The notes under the pieces: generated by a model
The model's input: the letters and a program-made list of their open reading frames with translations, nothing else
Databases searched by the model: none
What the model was told of the DNA's origin: nothing
Source: Flavobacterium sp. FEMGT703F
GTDB lineage: Bacteria; Bacteroidota; Bacteroidia; Flavobacteriales; Flavobacteriaceae
Reading direction: 5' to 3'
Assembly: GCA_002786385.1 (NCBI GenBank)
Contig: PGCN01000016.1
Location: 1 to 64,000 of the forward strand
DNA: 64,000 nucleotides
Translations under genes and position numbers: made by a program
In this document: positions 1 to 5,871 of the stretch, in pieces
Layout of the letters: every line of letters begins with the position of its first letter
Position numbering within the stretch: the stretch's first letter is position 1

Positions 1-15
1 TTCAGAAGTGATCAT
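1..15 (-). CDS. Possible 5' end of a gene cut by the window edge
   Basis: On the minus strand an ATG at 15-13 opens a frame (Met-Ile-Thr-Ser-Glu) that runs off the window. An A-rich purine stretch (ACGAGAAA) lies just upstream. A well-formed promoter at 133-164 points at it, giving a leader of about 115 nt with three inverted repeats. Only five codons are visible, so this is a guess from context. It could be the first cargo gene behind the recombinase. Confidence 0.3.
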
Positions 16-61
16 TTTCTCGTTTAATACTTGCGTTGTGAAAGTTACTGGTAACTCTTAT

Positions 62-86
62 ATACTCGCTATTTTATAGCGAGTAT
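62..86. other. Hairpin downstream of the recombinase gene
   Basis: A perfect 9-bp inverted repeat (ATACTCGCT / AGCGAGTAT) with a 7-nt AT loop. It has no following U-run, so it is not a standard terminator. Two smaller inverted repeats flank it: GTTAC-TG-GTAAC at 44-55 and ATAGC-C-GCTAT at 105-115. It could be a recombination site, an mRNA stabiliser or a processing signal. Confidence 0.6.
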
Positions 87-132
87 GCACCCAAAATCGG
101 TTGTATAGCCGCTATTGAATGCGTGTATTGCT

Positions 133-164
133 CAAATATAGGGATTTTATTATAAATCGTCAAA
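133..164 (-). promoter_or_regulatory. Outward promoter in the 3' end of the recombinase gene
   Basis: Minus-strand -33 TTTG (164-161), 20-nt spacer, -7 TATATTTG (140-133). This fits the Bacteroidota consensus TTTG-N19-21-TAnnTTTG. It straddles the recombinase stop codon and fires leftward, away from that gene. Confidence 0.65.
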
Positions 165-1193
165 AGGGCTGCGAATTTGTTGTAAACTCTTCGTGCTGAC
201 GTGAGTATATATCTCGGTGGTTTTACTACTATTGTGTCCCAACAGTTCCTGAATATACCGCAAGTCAGTTCCTGTTTCCAGTAAATGCGTGGCGTAACTG
301 TGACGCAACCAATGCAAAGTAACCGGCTTGTCAATCCCGGCTTTTTGAATAGTGAGTTTTAAAATTTGCTGTAAGGTTCGGCTGTCATAGGGAGTGCCTT
401 TTATGCGGCCTTCAAATAAATAGGTGGCTGGTTTATAGAGTTTAAAATAGGAGCGTAACAGTTCCAATATTTTCGGACTCAATGGCGCAATCCGATCCTT
501 TTTGCCTTTCGCGTTTTTAATCAGTACTATGTTTCGTTTCGAGTCAATATCGCTTAATTTTAAGGCTAAAAGTTCGCCACACCGCAAACCGCAACTGTAA
601 ATCAAGCTGAACATCGCGCGGTGTTTCAAGTTGATTGGTGTTTCTAATATCTTTTTAACTTCTTCCTTGCTCAAAACATTGGGTAACACTTTGGCACGCT
701 TCGGGCGATGAATGATATCAACATCCATTACACGGTTCTGTATCGTGTTAAAAAATAATTTTATAGCATTCGTAATTTGGTTTTGATAAGACGCCGATAA
801 GTTGTTTTTCAAAATATAATCGTTATTGAAATACACAAAATCATCATTGTCTATCAGCGCAATACTTTTGTGTTTGTAGTAAATCAAAAACACTCTAACC
901 GCATTAAAATAGGTGGTTACAGTATTTTCACTATACCTTTTGGAGCGCATCCAAAGTTTGTATTGTTCTAAACTCTTGATGCCTTCTTCGCTGGGTATGG
1001 TGTCGAATTTGCTCGGAATACTAAAATAACGCCGATTGGCTTCGGTGTCCGGAATGTGCCAAACTTGCTTCGACTGACTCCATTTGGCATCTTCAAACTC
1101 TTTCACTCGCAGCAGAATTTCTGCATTTTTTTCAAAGTAAATGCCAATTCGCTCTTCCTCGTAATGCTTGATTACTTTTGCACTCCAGTTCAT
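150..1193 (-). CDS. Tyrosine recombinase/integrase (XerC/D-like)
   Basis: A 347-residue tyrosine recombinase that would cut and rejoin DNA through a covalent 3'-phosphotyrosine. The N-terminal half (about 70-165) is a SAM-like core-binding domain. The C-terminal half (about 170-335) carries the catalytic set: Arg204 in CGLRCGE, a Lys in the KGKKDR loop near 229-232, His294 and Arg297 in HWLRHSY, His320 in LLGH, and Tyr329 in EIYTH. The extra helix typical of integron IntI between the Lys loop and HxxR is absent, so it is nearer to XerC/D or small ICE/phage integrases. Residues 1-65 are an extra N-terminal segment. No phage or conjugation genes lie to the right; anything it mobilises would be left of the window. 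Downstream are an outward promoter and a hairpin. Confidence 0.93.
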   Translation of the reverse strand: MNWSAKVIKHYEEERIGIYFEKNAEILLRVKEFEDAKWSQSKQVWHIPDTEANRRYFSIPSKFDTIPSEEGIKSLEQYKLWMRSKRYSENTVTTYFNAVRVFLIYYKHKSIALIDNDDFVYFNNDYILKNNLSASYQNQITNAIKLFFNTIQNRVMDVDIIHRPKRAKVLPNVLSKEEVKKILETPINLKHRAMFSLIYSCGLRCGELLALKLSDIDSKRNIVLIKNAKGKKDRIAPLSPKILELLRSYFKLYKPATYLFEGRIKGTPYDSRTLQQILKLTIQKAGIDKPVTLHWLRHSYATHLLETGTDLRYIQELLGHNSSKTTEIYTHVSTKSLQQIRSPFDDL

Positions 1194-1246
1194 ATCTTTT
1201 AAATTAGATAAGAATAAAAATACAAAAAATAATATTTTGTAAAAAA

Positions 1247-1663
1247 TTAATTACTTATTTTAATGGTAATTAACTGTTTGATATCGTTTATTTGGGATTC
1301 ATTGGTAACCGGTATTCGTATACCGCGACCTTCAGCGTAGGGTTTTGCGGCAAGTAGTTCATTTTTAATCGAATCGGCTATGTCGCTTTTCAATACGGCA
1401 TCGGTGGCTTTTGAACCGAAAACAAAAGCAACTTTAAAGAATTGATCTCTGGGTAATAAGTAAATTAGAACTCTTTTTGTATCGCTGATGCGGAAACTCC
1501 AACCGAATTTTTCACCGGAATAGTGCCATTGTGTTATGGCTTTCGGATGCAGGGATAAGGTTATATTAGCCAACGTTTGCCAATAGTCATAAGTTTCACC
1601 TAAAGCGGTTTTGAGTTGCGCTTCACTTGGTGTTATTGCTTTATCGGTAAAGATGCTTTTCAT
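1247..1663 (-). CDS. DUF3788 family protein
   Basis: A 138-residue soluble protein resembling the DUF3788 family, whose function is unknown. Conserved-looking features are the WHYSGEKFGWSFR segment in the middle and a basic KPYAEGRGIRI stretch near 108-118. There is no signal peptide or membrane segment. Its ATG shares one base with the uvrB stop codon, so it is translationally coupled as the last gene after uvrB, on the minus strand. The family is recognised from overall pattern only. The coupling is visible, but any role in DNA repair would be inference. Confidence 0.8.
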   Translation of the reverse strand: MKSIFTDKAITPSEAQLKTALGETYDYWQTLANITLSLHPKAITQWHYSGEKFGWSFRISDTKRVLIYLLPRDQFFKVAFVFGSKATDAVLKSDIADSIKNELLAAKPYAEGRGIRIPVTNESQINDIKQLITIKISN

Positions 1664-3660
1664 TATGCTTCAGCCAGTTTGTTTTGCAGCGCTTGAATCT
1701 CATCGCGGTATTTAGCGGCTTGCATAAAGTCTAAATCTTTGGCGGCTTTTTCCATCGATTTTCGGGCTTCGCGAATTTTCTTTTCGATTTCCGGTTTGGA
1801 TAAATACAAGCTTTCCGGTTCGGCGGCTTTGGCGATTTTGTCTTCAAAATATTGGGTTGAAACCGAGTTACCGCTCAACGCATTACCCAAACTTTTGTTC
1901 AGAGCTTTCGGTACCAAATTGTGTTTGGTGTTATAGTTCATTTGCTTCTCACGACGGTAATTGGTTTCGTCTATGGTTTTTTGCATTGAAGCCGTGATTT
2001 TGTCTGCATACATAATGGCTTTACCATTTACGTTTCGCGCGGCTCGTCCTACGGTTTGTGTAAGGGAACGATGACTGCGCAGAAAACCTTCTTTATCAGC
2101 ATCTAAAATGGCTACCAAAGAAACCTCGGGTAAATCCAAACCTTCACGGAGTAAGTTCACGCCAATCAGGACATCGAAGATGCCTTTGCGCAAGTCTTGC
2201 ATGATTTCTACGCGTTCCAAAGTATCTACATCCGAATGGATATAGCGGCAACGGATGGAGACTTTCGTCAAGTATTTCGTCAGTTCTTCCGCCATTCTTT
2301 TGGTCAATGTGGTGACTAAAACCCTTTCATCAACTTCACATCGTTGCTGGATTTCTTCGATTAAATCGTCTATCTGATTCAAACTCGGACGTACCTCTAT
2401 TATCGGGTCTAATAAACCTGTAGGGCGGATGATTTGCTCTACATAAATGCCTTCCGATTTTTGCAATTCGTAGTCAGCCGGTGTGGCCGAAACATAAACG
2501 ACTTGGTTTTGCATGCTCTCGAATTCCTCAAATTTCAGCGGACGGTTGTCCATCGCTGCGGGTAATCGGAAACCGTATTCCACCAAGTTTTCTTTTCGAC
2601 TTCTGTCTCCTCCGTACATGGCGTGTACTTGTGAAATGGTCACGTGACTTTCATCGACTACCATCAAATAATCGTCCGGAAAATAATCCAGTAAGCAGAA
2701 AGGTCGCGTTCCCGGTTGTCTTCGGTCTAAATAACGAGAATAGTTCTCAATGCCGGAGCAGTAGCCCAATTCGCGTATCATTTCTAAGTCGAAATTGGTG
2801 CGTTCTTCCAAACGTTTGGCTTCGAGATGTTTGCCGATTTCTTTGAAATAATCGACTTGTTTGACCAAATCTTGTTGGATATCCCAAATGGCGGCTTGTA
2901 AAACATCAGGCGAAGTTACAAACATATTCGCCGGATAGATATTCAGTCTTTCGTAGCGTTCTAAGACTTTAGACGATTTGGCATCGAAGGCTTCAATCTC
3001 TTCAATTTCATCGCCGAAAAAGTGTACGCGGAACGGTTCATCGGCATAACTCGGGAAGATTTCTACCGTGTCGCCTTTGATGCGAAATGTTCCCGGCAGG
3101 AATTCCACTTCGGTTCTGGAGTATAAACTTTGCACTAAGCGATGGAGCAATTTAGTTCGGGAGATGACTTGATTTTTCTCAATTGAAATCACGTTCTTCT
3201 GAAATTCCACCGGATTTCCGATACCGTACAAACAAGAAACCGAAGCAACTACCAACACATCACGGCGGCCGGACAATAGGGCAGAAGTCGTGCTCAAGCG
3301 CAGTTTTTCCAATTCGTCATTAATCGACAAATCTTTTTCGATAAAAACACCCGTTACCGGAATGTAGGCTTCGGGTTGGTAATAGTCGTAATAAGAAACG
3401 AAATATTGCACCGAGTTGTTCGGGAAAAATTGCTTGAACTCGGAATACAACTGTGCGGCCAAGGTTTTATTGTGGGCTAAAACCAAAGTTGGTTTTTCCA
3501 CATTCTGAATCACATTGGCCATGGTAAAGGTTTTTCCCGAACCGGTTACGCCAAGTAGCGTTTGGTATTTTTCGCCGTTTTGGATGCCTTTGACTAATTT
3601 GTCAATAGCTTGCGGTTGGTCGCCGGTAGGTTGGTATTCAGATACGACTTGGAATTTCAT
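1663..3660 (-). CDS. uvrB: Excinuclease ABC subunit B
   Basis: UvrB (665 residues, normal length) is the DNA-loading helicase-like subunit of nucleotide excision repair. It receives damaged DNA from UvrA and recruits UvrC for incision. Walker A GVTGSGKT is at 37-44. The damage-probing beta-hairpin region (YYDYYQPEAYIP) begins near 90. The DESH motif of domain 1 and helicase motifs TVGRAAR and GVNLLREGLD are present. The last 40 residues form the UVR coiled coil that binds UvrC. uvrA is on the same strand about 33 kb away (36124-38955). No good -7 element lies just upstream. The toxin gene ends 29 nt before the start, so read-through from the toxin-antitoxin promoter is possible. Confidence 0.98.
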   Translation of the reverse strand: MKFQVVSEYQPTGDQPQAIDKLVKGIQNGEKYQTLLGVTGSGKTFTMANVIQNVEKPTLVLAHNKTLAAQLYSEFKQFFPNNSVQYFVSYYDYYQPEAYIPVTGVFIEKDLSINDELEKLRLSTTSALLSGRRDVLVVASVSCLYGIGNPVEFQKNVISIEKNQVISRTKLLHRLVQSLYSRTEVEFLPGTFRIKGDTVEIFPSYADEPFRVHFFGDEIEEIEAFDAKSSKVLERYERLNIYPANMFVTSPDVLQAAIWDIQQDLVKQVDYFKEIGKHLEAKRLEERTNFDLEMIRELGYCSGIENYSRYLDRRQPGTRPFCLLDYFPDDYLMVVDESHVTISQVHAMYGGDRSRKENLVEYGFRLPAAMDNRPLKFEEFESMQNQVVYVSATPADYELQKSEGIYVEQIIRPTGLLDPIIEVRPSLNQIDDLIEEIQQRCEVDERVLVTTLTKRMAEELTKYLTKVSIRCRYIHSDVDTLERVEIMQDLRKGIFDVLIGVNLLREGLDLPEVSLVAILDADKEGFLRSHRSLTQTVGRAARNVNGKAIMYADKITASMQKTIDETNYRREKQMNYNTKHNLVPKALNKSLGNALSGNSVSTQYFEDKIAKAAEPESLYLSKPEIEKKIREARKSMEKAAKDLDFMQAAKYRDEIQALQNKLAEA

Positions 3661-3663
3661 TTT

Positions 3664-3684
3664 GAAGTACGATTTACGAAGTTC
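3664..3684. repeat. Short heptamer array (3 units)
   Basis: Three degenerate heptamers (GAAGTAC, GATTTAC, GAAGTTC) between the toxin stop and the uvrB start. This is the shortest member of the array family described at 25847-25944 and could be chance. Confidence 0.4.
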
Positions 3685-3689
3685 AATGG

Positions 3690-3992
3690 TTATAGTTTTT
3701 TTGGATTTCTACTGGTATGTCTTACTCTTAAAATATAGATGGTTTTAGGAGTTATTTTGTATGAAATTCGATAATGGTAAATTTCGTAAGCTCTATAATT
3801 TCCGTCATTCAAACTTTTCATTTCATCTAATTCATAAATTTCAAAGTTTGATTTTAAAATAGATACAGAATCATAAATAGTGTTGATTACTTTCTCCGGA
3901 ATACTTTCGTTTTTGGTTTTGTCAAGAAGGTAAAAATAAATTTCTTCCAGTTGGTTTAGAGCATTTTCAGTCCAAATTATTTCTTTTTCCAT
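3690..3992 (-). CDS. ParE/RelE-superfamily toxin
   Basis: A 100-residue basic protein with the ParE-like toxin pattern: an N-terminal helical hairpin (WTENALNQLEEIYFYL), a central YRAYEIYHYRISYKI strand region and the C-terminal RVRHTSRNPKK signature. ParE toxins poison DNA gyrase and RelE toxins cut mRNA at the ribosome; the sequence alone does not settle which. Its start overlaps the upstream antitoxin gene by 16 nt, the usual arrangement for co-translated pairs. It is intact. uvrB follows after 29 nt on the same strand. Confidence 0.85.
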   Translation of the reverse strand: MEKEIIWTENALNQLEEIYFYLLDKTKNESIPEKVINTIYDSVSILKSNFEIYELDEMKSLNDGNYRAYEIYHYRISYKITPKTIYILRVRHTSRNPKKL

Positions 3993-4204
3993 TGTTCCAT
4001 CTTGGCTTTGATTTCTTCATGTGATACAAGATAACCATTGGCAATGTCTTCTTCCGCTTTTAAAATGTCATTATTGTAATCTGTTGAAGAATAGTCTTTT
4101 AATGTCTTGGCGTCAATGATGGTTTTGATAGCCAAAAGAAAATCTCTGTCATGAATTTCATTTATTTTGGCAATCACACTATTTTTCAATTCTAAAGTAT
4201 TCAT
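3977..4204 (-). CDS. Antitoxin of the ParE-type pair
   Basis: A 75-residue acidic/basic mixed protein directly upstream of, and overlapping, the toxin. The C-terminal half (about 47-75: LKAEEDIANGYLVSHEEIKAKMEQWKKK) looks like the extended toxin-binding tail seen in many small antitoxins. No clear ribbon-helix-helix or Phd fold can be assigned by eye. The pair has its own promoter inside the 3' end of the thiamine pyrophosphokinase gene. Assignment rests mainly on position and size. Confidence 0.75.
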   Translation of the reverse strand: MNTLELKNSVIAKINEIHDRDFLLAIKTIIDAKTLKDYSSTDYNNDILKAEEDIANGYLVSHEEIKAKMEQWKKK

Positions 4205-4227
4205 AACAAAATGTTTTTACGAAGTTA

Positions 4228-4260
4228 CAAAACTAATCCCAACATTCCATCAACAGCAAA
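4228..4260 (-). promoter_or_regulatory. Promoter of the toxin-antitoxin pair
   Basis: Minus-strand TTTG (4260-4257), 21-nt spacer, TAGTTTTG (4235-4228). It lies across the stop codon of the upstream thiamine pyrophosphokinase gene. The inferred start is about 20 nt before the antitoxin ATG. Confidence 0.6.
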
Positions 4261-4895
4261 TCTCCCTCTTTGTGAGTGATCGAAACTAAGCCATCGTTGA
4301 TGACATGATTGCTGCTTCCGGTTCGATAGCCGATAGTCAAATCTTCATTAGTTAATGCATAAAACAGATTTTGTGTCGAAATACCACAGACTTTTCCAAT
4401 GGGAATTAATGACAATATAGTGTCGGCGGTGTACCATTTTTCGAATACAGTCGGGAGTAGGAAGACTTTGGAATGGTCATCGAGAATCACAATTTTTAGC
4501 TGATCTCGGTAAGCTACAATATTGGTCAAGTTGGTTATGGTGTGATCGGCACGTCTTCCGGTGGCCCAAATCACATTGGCGGCTTTGTGGCCTTTTTCGA
4601 TTAAATAATCGAAAGCTTTTTCCAAGTCGGTTTTATCCTGATTGGGCGCGTAGACAATCTCAATTGGGTATTGTTTGGCTTTGTAGTATTCCGGGTCAAA
4701 TCCGCGATCGAAATCGCCTAAAAGGACGTCGACTTTAATTCCTAAAGCCAAAACACGTTCTATGGCCGAATCTAAAACGATTACCAAAGGCGACCATTCG
4801 AGCAATTGCCCTAACAATTCCGTACTGCACATTTCGCCGTTGGCAATGATTAAAGCCGGTTCTTGGTCGTCGCGAACGATATGATGTGATGACAT
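4233..4895 (-). CDS. Thiamine pyrophosphokinase
   Basis: A 220-residue cytosolic enzyme of the TPK family, which transfers pyrophosphate from ATP to thiamine to give the cofactor thiamine diphosphate. Visible family motifs are LLGDFDRGF (58-66, the GDFDS-like metal/ATP site), DKTDLEKAF (from 87) and GRRADHTITN (113-122). The C-terminal part forms the thiamine-binding beta region (about 150-220). The product is needed by the E1 enzyme encoded at 27462-29867, though the genes are not linked. No clear promoter was seen; a heptamer array starts 6 nt upstream of the ATG. Confidence 0.9.
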   Translation of the reverse strand: MSSHHIVRDDQEPALIIANGEMCSTELLGQLLEWSPLVIVLDSAIERVLALGIKVDVLLGDFDRGFDPEYYKAKQYPIEIVYAPNQDKTDLEKAFDYLIEKGHKAANVIWATGRRADHTITNLTNIVAYRDQLKIVILDDHSKVFLLPTVFEKWYTADTILSLIPIGKVCGISTQNLFYALTNEDLTIGYRTGSSNHVINDGLVSITHKEGDLLLMECWD

Positions 4896-4900
4896 TTTTA

Positions 4901-4935
4901 AGTACGAAGTTAAAAGTTAGAAGTACGAAGTGGTA
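4901..4935. repeat. Heptamer array, reverse orientation (5 units)
   Basis: Five tandem heptamers of the RARKTRY type (AGTACGA-register) just upstream of the thiamine pyrophosphokinase start. It lies in opposite orientation to the array at 4955-5045, 19 nt away, so the two could base-pair. Confidence 0.7.
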
Positions 4936-4954
4936 AAAATAATTAAAACACTTG

Positions 4955-5045
4955 TCACTTCCTATTTCGTAATTCCTATTTCGTAATTCGTAATTCGTAC
5001 TTCGTACTTCGTACTTCGTACTTCCCACTTCGTACTTTTCACCTA
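4955..5045. repeat. Heptamer array ending on a stop codon (13 units)
   Basis: Thirteen unbroken 7-nt units fitting RYAMYTY, mostly GTACTTC and GTAATTC. The last unit is TCACCTA (5039-5045), whose final three bases are the complement of the DUF4249 stop codon TAG. No indel breaks the 91-nt register. Confidence 0.85.
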
Positions 5046-5867
5046 CTCAATCACATATTCCGAAACCTCAGTTTTACTCAAACGGAAATAACCTAAAGCG
5101 AAATGGTCAAAATTAGTCTGATTGATGATATTACCTCTCACGGTAGCCGTTGGTGTAGAAAACGGTCCCATACTATTGGTTCCGGTTTGCTCTAACAATA
5201 CGTCCATATAGTTGAAATAGCCTTGAGTCACACCGTTTAAGGTAAATTTAAGTGTGTCGCCCGGTTTTAAATCTTCGCTGAAGTACAATCCGAACATTTC
5301 GTTATTTTGGAAAAAACGGTCTTCGATTACACCGTATTCGGGGATGACTTTGTACGGATCGTCAATTCGCAAGAAGTAAAAATTCGTTTCATTCACCAAG
5401 TCATCAAAATAAAATTTCACTTCGGTTTCGTTGCCTAACACACCGCCGTCATTAATTTGTTCTACTCCGGTGATTGTTGGCGTATTCAAAAGTTTTTCGG
5501 TAGCCGTATACGTTTCACCTTCGTGAATTACGGTTAAGGTGTATGTTTCGTTTACTGACGGAATGAAATTGACACATTTATAGGTTCCCAATTCAGTCGG
5601 ATCTTCTATAAAATCGAAAACTTGGTTGGCGCTATTGGTGATAAAGACAGTGGCGTTCGATACTTTAGGGATGTCTTCGTCGAAATAGCCTGTTGTGGTG
5701 GAAAGTTTGATTTTTTGTTCGTTTCCGGCCGTTTCCGCATACCAATTGATAGAAGCTTCAATAACCAATCGCGGTTCACCGGTTTCCAAACCGATATCGA
5801 TGACTTTTTCGCACGAACTGAAAGTCAATAAAAGAATGAGAATGTATAGATAGTTGGTAGATTTCAT
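5043..5867 (-). CDS. DUF4249 family lipoprotein
   Basis: A 274-residue predicted lipoprotein. I chose the ATG at 5867 because it begins a typical signal (MKSTNYLYILILLLTFSSCEK) with lipobox FSSC; an upstream in-frame start at 5897 would overlap the preceding receptor gene. The mature part begins with the DUF4249 hallmark (VIDIGLETGEPRLVIEASIN) followed by beta-sandwich strands, a YTATEK stretch and a C-terminal LSKTEVSEYVIE. DUF4249 proteins usually sit beside TonB-dependent receptors, as here, where it starts 4 nt after the receptor stop. It is probably an outer-membrane-anchored partner of that receptor; the substrate is unknown. Confidence 0.85.
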   Translation of the reverse strand: MKSTNYLYILILLLTFSSCEKVIDIGLETGEPRLVIEASINWYAETAGNEQKIKLSTTTGYFDEDIPKVSNATVFITNSANQVFDFIEDPTELGTYKCVNFIPSVNETYTLTVIHEGETYTATEKLLNTPTITGVEQINDGGVLGNETEVKFYFDDLVNETNFYFLRIDDPYKVIPEYGVIEDRFFQNNEMFGLYFSEDLKPGDTLKFTLNGVTQGYFNYMDVLLEQTGTNSMGPFSTPTATVRGNIINQTNFDHFALGYFRLSKTEVSEYVIE

Positions 5868-5871
5868 GACC

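Noticed and set aside
74..334. 86-codon open frame overlapping the recombinase end
   Set aside because: It is out of frame with, and mostly inside, the recombinase gene; it spans the promoter and part of the hairpin.
2481..2846. 121-codon open frame opposite uvrB
   Set aside because: Antisense to a conserved coding region; no recognisable product.
4735..5028. Open frame on the minus strand with KYEVRSTNYELRNRNYE-like repeats
   Set aside because: It is the translation of a 7-nt array; three units give 21 nt and so seven residues, which mimics a repeat protein. It overlaps the thiamine pyrophosphokinase gene.
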